Shown here piece by piece: positions 16,398-25,378 of a DNA stretch of 64,000 bases (positions within the stretch are counted from its first letter, which is position 1; each line of letters begins with the position of its first letter). The stretch is from Gemmatimonadota bacterium (GTDB lineage: Bacteria; Gemmatimonadota; Gemmatimonadetes; Gemmatimonadales; GWC2-71-9), in assembly GCA_003222115.1 (NCBI GenBank), contig QHUL01000053.1, positions 62,001 through 126,000 of the forward strand, in the 5' to 3' direction. The notes below the pieces were generated by a model, which ran no database searches, was not told where the DNA came from, and was given only the letters and a program-made list of their open reading frames with translations. A program made the translations under genes and the position numbers.

Positions 16398-18464
16398 TTA
16401 CCCCACCCTGAACAGTTCGAACCCTCGCTCGTAGCGCCGCAGGATCCTCTCGCGGTAGGCCGCGTGCTCGGGCCGCGCCAGCGTGGGATCGCGCTCGATG
16501 ATCCCCGCCGCCGCCCCGCGCGCGGCCTCGAGCAGCGGCAGATCGCGCTCCAGGTCGGCGTAGCGCAGCGCGATGCCGCCGTGCTGGCGGGCGCCCGCGA
16601 GCTCACCCATGCCGCGCTCCTTCAGGTCCAGTTCGGCGATCTTGAAGCCGTCCGTCGTCTCGGTGAAGGCACGCAGCCGCCCCGCCGCCTCGGGGACGTC
16701 GCTCAGCAGGATGCAGTGACTCTCCGCCGCGCCGCGGCCCACCCGGCCGCGCAGCTGGTGCAGCTGCGCCAATCCGAACCGCTCGGCGTGCTCGATCAGC
16801 ATGACGCTCGCGTTCGGCACGTCGATCCCCACCTCGATCACGCTGGTCGCGACGAGGACGTGGATCGTGTTGTCGCGGAACGCCCGCATCGTGACGTCGC
16901 GCTCGTCCGCGTTCAACCGGCCGTGCACCAGGCCGACGCGGAGCTCGGGAAAGGCCCGCGCCAGCCGTTCCGCCATCGTGGTCGCCGCCTTGAGGTCGGC
17001 GCGCTCCGACTCCTCGATCACGGGATAGATCACGTAGGCTTGCCTCCCGGCCGCGCACTCGCTCCGGATGAAACCGTAGATCTTGTCCCGCGAGCCCTCC
17101 GTGCGGAGCGCCGTCTTGACGCTCCCCCGCCCCGGGGGCCGCTCGCGTAGCTCCGTCACGTCGAGATCGCCGTAGAGCGTGAGCGCGAGCGAGCGCGGAA
17201 TCGGGGTGGCGGTGAGGAGCAACACGTCGGGCGCGTCCCCCTTTTCGACCAGCGCCGCCCGCTGCTCCACGCCGAAGCGGTGCTGCTCGTCGATCACCGC
17301 GAGCCCGAGCCGCTGGAACGTCACGGATTCCTGGATCAGCGCGTGCGTCCCCACCACGAGGCGCGCCGCCCCGGAGGCGATTCGCTCCCGCGCCGCCTGC
17401 TTGTCGGCGGCGCCGAGCCGCCCGACGAGCACCTCGGGGCGCAAGTCGAGCGGCTCGAGCAGCCGCGCCAGCGTGGCCCCGTGCTGCTCGGCCAGGAGCT
17501 CGGTCGGCGCCATGATCGCCGCCTGGTAGTCGTTCTCCAGCGCGACGAGCATCGCGAATAGCGCCACGACCGTCTTGCCGGTCCCCACGTCGCCCATGAG
17601 CAGCCGGTGCATGCGGAGCGGCGCCGTGAGGTCGTCCGAGATCTCCCGCACGGCGCGCCGCTGGTCGGCCGTCAGCTCGAACGGCAAGTGGTCCTTGAGA
17701 CGGGTGGTGAGCCGCTTCTTCAGCTCGAAGCGGATCCCGGCCCGCGCCCGCTTCGCCAGCGCGCGGGCGCGCGCCTGCACCAGTTGCTGGTCGAACAGCT
17801 CGTCGAACGCGAGCCGCCGCCGCCCCGCTTCCGCCGCCTCGAGCGTCGCCGGGCGGTGCACGGCCGCGAGCGCGGTGCGGAGATCGGGCACGCCGACCGC
17901 GTCGCGCAGCGCCCTGGGGTGCGGGTCGTCGGTGAGCGCGAGCAGGGCGTCGAGGTGCTGGTGCACGAGCCCGCGGATCTGGCGGTGGGTGAGGCCTTCG
18001 GTCGCCGGGTAGATCGGGAGCACGAGGCCCTGATCCGGACCCTCCTCCCCCGCGTCCGCGAGCAGGATGAACTCCCGCGGCACGAGCTGGCGGCCGTGAT
18101 AGTAGCGCACGGGCCCGGTGACGAGCAGCAGCTGGCCCCGCTTGATGGTGCGCTCGAGGAACGGCTGGCCCGGCCAGGCGCACTCCACGAGCCCGCTCTC
18201 ATCCCGCACGATCGCGCGGAACACCCGCAGGCCGCGGCGCGTGGGGATCACCCCGGTGCTCACCACACGCCCCACGCCGCTCACCTCCTCGCCCACGCGC
18301 GCCTGCGCCAGCGGCGTCACCCGCGTGGCGTCGAGGTAGCGGTGCGGGGCGTGGTACAGCAGATCGCCCATCGTCCGAACGCCGAGCCGCGCGAGCGCCT
18401 CGGCCCGCTTGGGCCCGACACCCTTCAAGTACTTGACCGACGTCCCGAGCGCCAGATTCACCAC
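16398..18464 (-). CDS. recG: ATP-dependent DNA helicase RecG
   Basis: A 688-residue superfamily 2 helicase that remodels stalled forks and branched DNA. The N-terminal HhH/wedge region (YLKGVGPKRAEALARLG, then an OB fold) precedes the helicase core with GDVGTGKT (291-298), DEQHRFG (392-398), TATPIPRSL, the QLHQLRGRVGRG motif VI and a C-terminal TRG-type tail. It starts at tandem GTG codons; GGGGAAGGG directly before them serves as ribosome binding site. It is the last gene of the dcw-led chain, 41 bases after the VWA-like gene. Confidence 0.95.
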   Translation of the reverse strand: MVNLALGTSVKYLKGVGPKRAEALARLGVRTMGDLLYHAPHRYLDATRVTPLAQARVGEEVSGVGRVVSTGVIPTRRGLRVFRAIVRDESGLVECAWPGQPFLERTIKRGQLLLVTGPVRYYHGRQLVPREFILLADAGEEGPDQGLVLPIYPATEGLTHRQIRGLVHQHLDALLALTDDPHPRALRDAVGVPDLRTALAAVHRPATLEAAEAGRRRLAFDELFDQQLVQARARALAKRARAGIRFELKKRLTTRLKDHLPFELTADQRRAVREISDDLTAPLRMHRLLMGDVGTGKTVVALFAMLVALENDYQAAIMAPTELLAEQHGATLARLLEPLDLRPEVLVGRLGAADKQAARERIASGAARLVVGTHALIQESVTFQRLGLAVIDEQHRFGVEQRAALVEKGDAPDVLLLTATPIPRSLALTLYGDLDVTELRERPPGRGSVKTALRTEGSRDKIYGFIRSECAAGRQAYVIYPVIEESERADLKAATTMAERLARAFPELRVGLVHGRLNADERDVTMRAFRDNTIHVLVATSVIEVGIDVPNASVMLIEHAERFGLAQLHQLRGRVGRGAAESHCILLSDVPEAAGRLRAFTETTDGFKIAELDLKERGMGELAGARQHGGIALRYADLERDLPLLEAARGAAAGIIERDPTLARPEHAAYRERILRRYERGFELFRVG

Positions 18465-18505
18465 CCTTCCCCTTTCCCCCGCTTTTCACCGGTCTTCGCC
18501 GGCCG

Positions 18506-20314
18506 TTACGGAAGCCCCTGCCGCCGCCGCCACGCCCACTCGACCGCGAGCGCGGCGATCGCCACCGCGAACCACCACCAGCGATCGCGCAGGCCGACTC
18601 CCACGAGCCGCGCCGCGGGCGCACCCTCCTGCGCCCGCAACACGGCCTGAGCCGGGCGCCACTCGTCCGAGTACGTCTCCACCGCGACGAGCCCACGCTC
18701 GCCGCCGCCCTCACTCGCGTAGCGGTACACGCCGGCCGGCAGCGGCAGCTCCGCTTGCCCCGCGGCATCGAAGTGCAGGGTGTCGACCCGTTCGCCCGCG
18801 TTTCCCACCAACCGCACGACGACGTCACTCGGCTGCCCCGTCCCCACCCAGCGCCAGACGAGCGGGAGGCCGTTTGCGACGACTTGGCTTTCAGGCACTG
18901 CCCGTTCCCCCTTCCCCCTTCCCCCTTCCCCGTCGAGCAGCCAGTCGGCGAGCGCGGCCACGAGCGCGCGGTAGGCTTGAGCGCTCGCTCCCCCCCGGAA
19001 CACCCAGCGGTACAAGCCCGTCGCCGACAGCGTGGCCTGCCGCACCCCGTCCCGCACGGCGAGCTGCAGGATCGGCCGCGGCACGCCGCGGCGCGCCAGC
19101 CGCGCGTTGAGCGCCACGACGCGGGACGTGTCGCGGCCCGGCGCGACGTCCGTCGCCGCAGCGGCGGGCGGCACCGAGTCCCAGAGGATGCCCGCGAGCG
19201 CGGCCGCGACGGGCGACGGAGGCGGCGGCTCGACGTACCAGTCGCCGGGCACCCCGCCGACCGTCGGCCACCACAGCAGGGAAGCCGCCGCGCGCGGCGA
19301 CCGCGGCGCGGGCAGCAGCGCCGGATCGCCCGCCGCGACGACGAGCCGCGCGGCGGCGATGCTGCGGGTCAGGTCCGACGGGGAGACCGGGGCGAGCGTC
19401 GCGGCATCGCGCCAGCGGGCGGGCTCGGTCGCCACGAACGTCCGCACAGGGACGCGTGCGACCTCCGCGAGCGTGCGCGACAGGAAGCGGGTGTCCCAGT
19501 CGGGCGGCGCCGCGAGCATCACGATCGCCGGCGCGGGGCTCACCTCCACGACGAAGAGGCGCGCGTCGTCGCGAGGCTCGTCATCCCCCACCCCCTCCAG
19601 CCGCACCTCCGCCGCCGACCACCCACTCGGGAGACGGGAAGCGGGCAGCGTGAGCTCCGTCGCGACGACGCCGCTGTCCGGAAGCGTTACCTCTCTGGAG
19701 GCGAGACGGCGTCCGGCGAGCGAGACGGTCAGCACCGCGTGTTCCCTTCCCTCCTCTCCCTTCCCCGGCCTCTTACCGGCTGTACTCCCCGGCCTTTTGC
19801 CAGCCGTGCCGTACCCGACCCTGAGCCGGATCGTATCGCCGGCGGCGACGCGCCGTGGTCCTTCGATGGACGCGACGAACGCGTCGAAGAAGGGGGGGCG
19901 CGGCAGCACGACGAGGCGCGCCCGCCGTACGAGATCGGGCGGCACGTCGGGCAGGTCGGTAATGGCGCCGTCGGTCACGACGATCACGGGGCCGCCGCGC
20001 GCCGCGGCGGCGGCGAGCGCCGGGCCCAGCCGGGTCGCCCCGTCTGCCGGAGGGAGCGTGTCGAAGGCACGTACCGCGCGGCCGAAGCGCCAGATGACGC
20101 CACCGCCGCCGCCTCGGGCAAGAGCGCGCGCCGTGTCGAGCGCGGCGCCCCACGGGCCGCCCTGGCCGACCATGCTGAGCGACGCGTCGAGCAAGACGAG
20201 CGGCGGACCGCCGGGCTCGGAGCGTGTCGTGACCGGGTTCCAGAGGAGCAGCGCGAGCGCCGCGACGCCCGTAACCCGGAGCACCAGGAAGCCGGCGCTC
20301 AGCCGGCCGTGCAC
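18506..20314 (-). CDS. VWA-like membrane protein of unknown function
   Basis: A 602-residue protein starting at a GTG (20314) inside the hisA end, followed by a membrane helix (LVLRVTGVAALALLLW) and a von Willebrand A-like or glutamine amidotransferase-like segment (PLVLLDASLSMVG, VIVVTDGAITDLPD), then beta-rich parts, and a C-terminal membrane helix (WWWFAVAIAALAVEWAW). This layout resembles the BatA/BatB-type membrane proteins of many phyla. Two polypurine patches are translated within it, giving TAGKRPG repeats and GEGGRGKGE. The exact role is unknown; surface or periplasmic stress functions are common for such proteins. Confidence 0.65.
   Translation of the reverse strand: MHGRLSAGFLVLRVTGVAALALLLWNPVTTRSEPGGPPLVLLDASLSMVGQGGPWGAALDTARALARGGGGGVIWRFGRAVRAFDTLPPADGATRLGPALAAAAARGGPVIVVTDGAITDLPDVPPDLVRRARLVVLPRPPFFDAFVASIEGPRRVAAGDTIRLRVGYGTAGKRPGSTAGKRPGKGEEGREHAVLTVSLAGRRLASREVTLPDSGVVATELTLPASRLPSGWSAAEVRLEGVGDDEPRDDARLFVVEVSPAPAIVMLAAPPDWDTRFLSRTLAEVARVPVRTFVATEPARWRDAATLAPVSPSDLTRSIAAARLVVAAGDPALLPAPRSPRAAASLLWWPTVGGVPGDWYVEPPPPSPVAAALAGILWDSVPPAAAATDVAPGRDTSRVVALNARLARRGVPRPILQLAVRDGVRQATLSATGLYRWVFRGGASAQAYRALVAALADWLLDGEGGRGKGERAVPESQVVANGLPLVWRWVGTGQPSDVVVRLVGNAGERVDTLHFDAAGQAELPLPAGVYRYASEGGGERGLVAVETYSDEWRPAQAVLRAQEGAPAARLVGVGLRDRWWWFAVAIAALAVEWAWRRRQGLP
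18907..18931 (-). repeat. polypurine G-quadruplex-capable patch in the VWA-like gene
   Basis: The coding strand reads GGGGAA followed by three GGGGG runs, each separated by AA, in the pattern of a perfect microsatellite. It encodes the Gly/Lys-rich GGRGKGE stretch in frame and fits the usual G-quadruplex rule. Confidence 0.6.
19760..19807 (-). repeat. 24-bp imperfect tandem repeat in the VWA-like gene
   Basis: Two adjacent 24-bp units (19784-19807 and 19760-19783) each encode TAGKRPG plus one residue, with several silent differences. They are followed by another polypurine stretch (19744-19766) with four G runs. The block looks like a low-complexity insertion into a surface loop. Confidence 0.6.
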
Positions 20315-21012
20315 TCGAGCGCCTCCAAGAGCGTGAAGCGGCCTTCGTACAGGGCGCGGCCCACGATCACCCCGGCGAGCCCGGCCGCGCGAGCCGCGCG
20401 CAGGTCGTCGAGCGCTGCCACGCCGCCCGAGGCGATCACGTCGAGGCCCAACGCGGCGAGCGCGCGCGCCCCGGCCAGATCCGGCCCGGCGAGCATCCCG
20501 TCGCGCGTGGCGTCCGTGTAGATCACGGTCGTCGCGCCTTGCGCCTGCACGCGGCGGGCGAGCTCGACGGGCGCGAGGTCGAACACCTCGGTCCACCCCC
20601 GCACGGCCACGCGCCCGTCCCTGGCGTCGATCCCGACCGCGAGGCGGGCGGCACCGTGCCGGCGCAGCAGCCGCTCGACCAGCGGCGGGTCGGTCGCGGC
20701 CTTGGTGCCAATCACGACGCGGGTGGCGCCCCAGGCGAGCATCTCCTCTATCGCCTCCGCCGTGCGCAGGCCGCCGCCGACCTGGACTTTGGGCTTGGCC
20801 GCCGCGAGCAGGCGCCGCGCCAGCTCGCGGTTGTCGCCGGTGCCGAAGGCGCGGTCGAGATCGACGAAGTGCAGCCAGCGCGCGCCGGCTGCGGCGAACG
20901 CCTCGGCGACGGCGACGGGATCGTCGGCGTAGGCGGTGGCGTGCGCGGCCTCGCCCTGGCGCAGCCGCACGACCCGCCCGCCCTGCACGTCAACGGCGGG
21001 GTAGAGCTCCAC
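20299..21012 (-). CDS. hisA: phosphoribosyl-formimino-AICAR ribotide isomerase HisA
   Basis: A 237-residue (beta/alpha)8 isomerase of histidine synthesis. The catalytic acid/base pair is visible as Asp8 (YPAVDVQGG) and the Asp in YTDATRDGM (about 127), with phosphate-binding IGTKAA and IVGRALYEGRF segments. The start is GTG at 21012, chosen because the upstream codons contain no ATG, GTG or TTG before the preceding gene. No other his gene is in the window, so it is separated from its pathway partners. Whether it also serves tryptophan synthesis, as PriA does in actinobacteria, cannot be told. Confidence 0.93.
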   Translation of the reverse strand: MELYPAVDVQGGRVVRLRQGEAAHATAYADDPVAVAEAFAAAGARWLHFVDLDRAFGTGDNRELARRLLAAAKPKVQVGGGLRTAEAIEEMLAWGATRVVIGTKAATDPPLVERLLRRHGAARLAVGIDARDGRVAVRGWTEVFDLAPVELARRVQAQGATTVIYTDATRDGMLAGPDLAGARALAALGLDVIASGGVAALDDLRAARAAGLAGVIVGRALYEGRFTLLEALECTAG

Positions 21013-21026
21013 GGATGTGAAGGAAA

Positions 21027-22304
21027 CTAATCGCGCGCGGCGACGGGGGGTGCGGGGACGGCTGCAGGCGCGGCGTGCGGCGCCGGCTCCAGCTGGACGA
21101 GCAACGCCGTGCGGGCCGAGTCGTACGCGGCGCGGGCGGCCGTGGGCACCGGCTGGCCCGCGCCCATGTCCTTGCGCTGCGGGTTCGTGGCCCGCCCGTT
21201 CACGAGAAACTCGTAGTGGAGGTGCGGGCCGGTCGAGAGGCCGGTGGAGCCGACGTAGCCGATGGTCTCGCCTTGCTGCACGCGCTCGCCCACGCGCAGC
21301 CCGCGGGCGAACCCCGACAGGTGGCCGTAGCGCGTGCGGATACCGTTGGCATGCCGCAGCTCGATCAGGTTGCCGTAGCCGTCGTCTTCCCGGCCCACGC
21401 GCGTCACGAGACCGTCGGCCGTGGCGCGCACGGGGGTGCCGTAGGCCGCGGCGAAGTCGATCCCCTCGTGACTGCGCCACCGGTGCAGCACCGGGTGGTA
21501 GCGGCCGCCGAAGCGGCTGGACACGCGGCGGAACTGCAGCGGCGCTCGCAGGAAGGCGCGCTTCAGCGAGCGCCCCTGCTCGTCGAAGAAGCCGGCGGTG
21601 CGGTCCGCCGCCTCGAAGTAGAACGCGTAGTTCGGCGTGCGGCCGGTGTTCACGCGCGCGGCGAGGATGCGACCGAAGCGGCGCTCCCCCTCGGCCGACT
21701 CGAGCCGCTCCATCAGCACCACGAACCGGTCGCCCGGGTGCACGTCACGTGTGAAGTCCACTTCCCAGTCGTACACGTCCGCGATCTCCCACGCGAGCGT
21801 GCGCCGCTCGACCGCGGGGAGCAGGCTGTCGGGCATCGCTTTGTCGAGCGCGTCGTACAACGACGTCTCGATCAGGCCGCTCACGCGCACGCGCGCCAAG
21901 ATCCAGGGGATCACCTCGACGGTTTGCGACCAGCCCCCGTCTCCGCGCGCGAGCCGCAGGCGCGTTTCGGGCCCGGTGCGGACCGTGACCTGGTGGGCGA
22001 GGCTGTCGGTCTTGAGGCGGCGGAACTGGAACACGAGCCCGGGTCGGAGGCGGCGCACGTCGAGGCCGCGGGCGGCCGCCAGCAGCCCCGTGTAGTCCCG
22101 ACCCACGATGCCGCCGCGCGCGAGCACGGCGGAGAGGGTCTCGCGCTTGCCCAGCGTGTCGGCGAAGTCCACGTAGGCCTGCGACACGACGATCGGCGGC
22201 GCCATGAGGGGACGGCGCCACGGCCAGGCGTCGGCGCTGGCCCAGAGCAGCGCGCCGCCGGCCAACAGGCCGGCGGCGACGTAATGGCTGCCCCGCCAGG
22301 CCAT
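21027..22304 (-). CDS. M23-family murein endopeptidase, membrane anchored
   Basis: A 425-residue protein with an N-terminal membrane anchor (VAAGLLAGGALLWASA, about 9-24), a central non-catalytic domain, and a C-terminal LytM/M23 domain with HEGIDFAA and HLHYEF, the expected zinc and catalytic residues (about 285-365). M23 enzymes cut peptidoglycan cross-bridges, or activate amidases when the zinc ligands are lost; here the ligands look complete. Its start overlaps the ftsZ stop (TGATG), so it is probably translated with FtsZ and may act in septal wall splitting. Confidence 0.88.
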   Translation of the reverse strand: MAWRGSHYVAAGLLAGGALLWASADAWPWRRPLMAPPIVVSQAYVDFADTLGKRETLSAVLARGGIVGRDYTGLLAAARGLDVRRLRPGLVFQFRRLKTDSLAHQVTVRTGPETRLRLARGDGGWSQTVEVIPWILARVRVSGLIETSLYDALDKAMPDSLLPAVERRTLAWEIADVYDWEVDFTRDVHPGDRFVVLMERLESAEGERRFGRILAARVNTGRTPNYAFYFEAADRTAGFFDEQGRSLKRAFLRAPLQFRRVSSRFGGRYHPVLHRWRSHEGIDFAAAYGTPVRATADGLVTRVGREDDGYGNLIELRHANGIRTRYGHLSGFARGLRVGERVQQGETIGYVGSTGLSTGPHLHYEFLVNGRATNPQRKDMGAGQPVPTAARAAYDSARTALLVQLEPAPHAAPAAVPAPPVAARD

Positions 22305-23482
22305 CAGTCCATCTGTCTCCGGATGAAGGTGGGGATCTCGAGCTCGTTGACCTCCGACGGAGGAGGTGGGGGAGGTGCGTGCGACGTCGCGCGGCGGACC
22401 AACGGCTCCCCCGTCTTCGGGAATCCGGGCGGGGGCATCGGCGTCGGCCGCCCTGCGCGCTCGCGGAACGGCAGCACGCCCGCCGCCGGGCGCGCGCCCG
22501 CGAACGACTCCGCCTGCTCCTTGCCGCGGTCGAAGCCCGTGGCGATCACGGTGACCCGGATCTCGCCGTGCATGGCGGGATCGTTCACCGTGCCGAAGAT
22601 GATCTCGGCGTCTTCGCCCGCGGCGTCCTTCACCACGTCGGAGATCTGGGTGACCTCGCCCAGGGTGAGGTCCTCGCCGCCCGTGATGTTGATGAGGACG
22701 CCCGTCGCCCCCGCGATCGAGATGTTGTCGAGCAGCGGGCTCGAGATCGCCTGCTGCACCGCTTCCATGGCGCGGTTCTCGCCGCGCCCGGTGCCCGTGC
22801 CCATGATCGCCGCGCCGCCGTTCTGCATCACGGTGCGCACGTCGGCGAAGTCCACGTTCACGATGCCGGTCACCGAGATGAGCGAGGAGATCCCCTGCGT
22901 GGCGTGTAGCAGCACTTCGTCGGCTTTCTTGAGGGCGTCCTGGAACGGGATGCCCTTCCCTACGACCGCGAGCAGGCGCTCGTTCGGGACGACGACCATC
23001 GTGTCCACATGCTTGCGCATTTCGGCGATGCCCATGTCGGCCTGGCGCATTCGCTTCCGCCCCTCGAACAGGAACGGCTTCGTCACGATGCCGATGGTCA
23101 GGGCACCGAGGTCGCGCGACGCTTGGGCGATGATGGGAGAAGCGCCCGTGCCGGTGCCGCCGCCCATTCCGCAGGTGACGAACACGAGGTCCGCGCCCTG
23201 GAGCGCGTGGAGCACCTCGTCGCGATTCTCCTCGATCGCCTGACGGCCGATCTCGGGCCGCGCGCCGGCGCCCAGCCCGCGCGTGAGCTTCTTGCCGATC
23301 TGCACCTTGACGTCGGCCTTGTTGTTCATCAGGGCCTGGGCGTCGGTGTTGACGGAGACGAACTCGACGCCGTTGAGCCCCTCGTCGACCATACGGTTGA
23401 GCGCGTTGCCGCCGCCGCCGCCGATGCCGACGACCTTCATCCGCGCGTTCTGCGTGACGGTCTCTTCGAGCTCGAAGATCAT
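22304..23482 (-). CDS. ftsZ: cell division GTPase FtsZ
   Basis: A 392-residue tubulin homologue that forms the division ring. The GTP-binding GGGTGTGA lies at 107-114, the N-terminal VVGIGGGGGNALNRM at 17-31, and the T7-loop region NVDFADVRTVM at about 205-215. A proline-rich linker leads to the C-terminal peptide EIPTFIRRQMD, the expected contact for FtsA. It is 19 bases after ftsA and overlaps the M23 gene by one base. Confidence 0.97.
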   Translation of the reverse strand: MIFELEETVTQNARMKVVGIGGGGGNALNRMVDEGLNGVEFVSVNTDAQALMNNKADVKVQIGKKLTRGLGAGARPEIGRQAIEENRDEVLHALQGADLVFVTCGMGGGTGTGASPIIAQASRDLGALTIGIVTKPFLFEGRKRMRQADMGIAEMRKHVDTMVVVPNERLLAVVGKGIPFQDALKKADEVLLHATQGISSLISVTGIVNVDFADVRTVMQNGGAAIMGTGTGRGENRAMEAVQQAISSPLLDNISIAGATGVLINITGGEDLTLGEVTQISDVVKDAAGEDAEIIFGTVNDPAMHGEIRVTVIATGFDRGKEQAESFAGARPAAGVLPFRERAGRPTPMPPPGFPKTGEPLVRRATSHAPPPPPPSEVNELEIPTFIRRQMD

Positions 23483-23501
23483 GGCTCCCTCGCGTCTCCG
23501 T

Positions 23502-24662
23502 TCAGAAGAAGTCCTGTAGCCACCGTTTCAGGGGTCCCAACAGCTTCTCCATGCCGGCGCTCCGCACCACGAGCCCCGAGATTCCCATCTCGGGCGCGCC
23601 GGCGCGCACCGGGGTCGCGAACGCCTCGCGCGCCAACTCCACCATCCCCGGCAAGTGCGCCGTGCCGCCGGTCAGCACCACGCCCGCCGGCAGCCGCCCC
23701 GCGCCGTACCCCGCACGCTCGAACTCCCGGGCCACGAACTGGAAGATCTCGTCGACCCGCTCGTGGATGATGTGCGACAGTAGTTCGCGCGACGCCTGCC
23801 GCGCCCCCTGGCTCGGCGTGGACGGCAGATTCACCATCTCCTCCGCATCCACCAGCGGCCCGTACGCCACGCCGTGCCGCTCCTTGAGCCGCTCGGCGTC
23901 GGCCTGCGTGACGCCCAGGCCCTGCACCAGATCCTGCGTGACGTGGCTGCCCGCGTACCGCAGCGACGCCAGGTGTCGGATCTTCCCCTCGTGGAAGATC
24001 GTCACGCCGGTCGAGCCGCCGCCCACCTCCACGAGGGCGACGCCCAACTCCTTCTCGTCCTCGGTCAGCACCGCGTACGACGCGGCGAGCGGCTCGAGCA
24101 CGAGGTCCGCTACCCGGTACCCCGCGCGCTGCACCGCCTTGCGCAGGTTCTGCGCCGCCGTGCTCTGCACGGTGACGAGATACATCTCCACCTCGAGCCG
24201 CGTCCCCGTCATCCCGACCGGGTCGACGATGCCGCGCTGCTGGTCGACCACGTACTCCTGCGGGATGTCGTGCAGCAACTCGTTGTCGCGCCCCAGCGAT
24301 ACGGCGCGCGCCACTTCGTTCACGCGCCCGACGTCGGAGGGCGCCACTTCCTCGCCCGTCAGCGCCACCACGCCCGTCGAGGTGCGCGCCGACACGTGCT
24401 CGCCCGCGATGCCGCAGGTGACGTCCTTCACCACCACCCCGGCCATCCGCTCGGCGTCGCGGAGCGCGGCCACCACCGAGCGCTTCGTCTCGTCGATGTC
24501 GCGGACCATGCCGCGCCGGACGCCGCTGTTCTTCGCCAGGCCGACGCCCAGCACCTTCGCGAGCGGCAGGCGGGGCAGGTCGCCCACCACTTCGGCGATC
24601 ACGGCGCAGGTCTTGGTGCTGCCCAGGTCGAGCCCGGCGACCAACCGGCGGTCCCGCGTCAC
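23502..24662 (-). CDS. ftsA: cell division protein FtsA
   Basis: A 386-residue actin-like ATPase tethering FtsZ to the membrane. It shows the phosphate-1 loop GLDLGSTKTCAVIAE, the 1C domain (about 80-160), the phosphate-2 VEVGGGSTGVTIF and adenosine-site GVVLTGGTAHLPG motifs, and a C-terminal amphipathic helix (LLGPLKRWLQDFF) for membrane binding. The GTG start at 24662 overlaps the ftsQ stop by 4 bases and fits the family start. Confidence 0.96.
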   Translation of the reverse strand: MTRDRRLVAGLDLGSTKTCAVIAEVVGDLPRLPLAKVLGVGLAKNSGVRRGMVRDIDETKRSVVAALRDAERMAGVVVKDVTCGIAGEHVSARTSTGVVALTGEEVAPSDVGRVNEVARAVSLGRDNELLHDIPQEYVVDQQRGIVDPVGMTGTRLEVEMYLVTVQSTAAQNLRKAVQRAGYRVADLVLEPLAASYAVLTEDEKELGVALVEVGGGSTGVTIFHEGKIRHLASLRYAGSHVTQDLVQGLGVTQADAERLKERHGVAYGPLVDAEEMVNLPSTPSQGARQASRELLSHIIHERVDEIFQFVAREFERAGYGAGRLPAGVVLTGGTAHLPGMVELAREAFATPVRAGAPEMGISGLVVRSAGMEKLLGPLKRWLQDFF

Positions 24663-25378
24663 CCGGCTTTGGCTCCCCCGGCTCCGCCCTTGCGCCGCAC
24701 GATCACCTGCCCGGCGAAGCGCGCGTCGAGCTCCGCGTAGGGCCGCCCTTTCGCCGCGAGATCCTGCGCCACGGTTACCACCGCCCGAATGACCTCCAGC
24801 CCGGCGTCGCGCCGCACCAGCACACGACGGGCCCCCGATTCCAGGAGCACGTCGCCGCGCGCCACGACGCGCGCGGCAGTGATCGTCTGAAACAGCGCCG
24901 GATCCACCGACTGGATCAGCGCCAGCTGCGCCGCCACGCCGGCGTCGCCGCTCGCCGCGATCGGCAGGTCGAGCGCCGCGCGCGTGGGATCGAACGGGAG
25001 CGTCCGGCCTTCGCCATCCACCGCCACGAGACTGCCGCGCGGGCCCGGCACCAGTGCCACCGGCGCCACCTCCCGCACGATCACCTGCAGCGCGCCCGGC
25101 AGCCGGCGGACCACCTGCGCGTCCGCGACGCCCGTGAGCCCCTTCACCCGGTCGGCGAGCAGCCGCGTGTCGGTGAACACGCTCGCCACGAGGGGCAGCC
25201 GCAGCGCCGCGATCACGCCGTCGGGCGGCAGGTTCTTGAGCCCCACGAGCTCGACCTGCCGCACCTGGAAGTACGGTACACGAGACAGCAGCGGCGGCGC
25301 GCCCAACCACGCCGCGAGCGCCGCGACCCCGCCGGCCGCGAGCAGCACGGCGCCCCGCGAGAGCGCCCGACGCGCCAT
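24659..25378 (-). CDS. ftsQ: cell division protein FtsQ/DivIB
   Basis: A 239-residue bitopic protein with a membrane helix (about 10-28), a POTRA domain (FQVRQVELVGLKNLPPDGVI...) and a beta domain, as in FtsQ of the divisome subcomplex with FtsL and FtsB. The ATG at 25378 overlaps the murC stop by one base. Its upstream purine run, which is also the murC 3' end, is G-quadruplex capable. murB and ddl, which often sit between murC and ftsQ, are absent here. Confidence 0.92.
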   Translation of the reverse strand: MARRALSRGAVLLAAGGVAALAAWLGAPPLLSRVPYFQVRQVELVGLKNLPPDGVIAALRLPLVASVFTDTRLLADRVKGLTGVADAQVVRRLPGALQVIVREVAPVALVPGPRGSLVAVDGEGRTLPFDPTRAALDLPIAASGDAGVAAQLALIQSVDPALFQTITAARVVARGDVLLESGARRVLVRRDAGLEVIRAVVTVAQDLAAKGRPYAELDARFAGQVIVRRKGGAGGAKAG

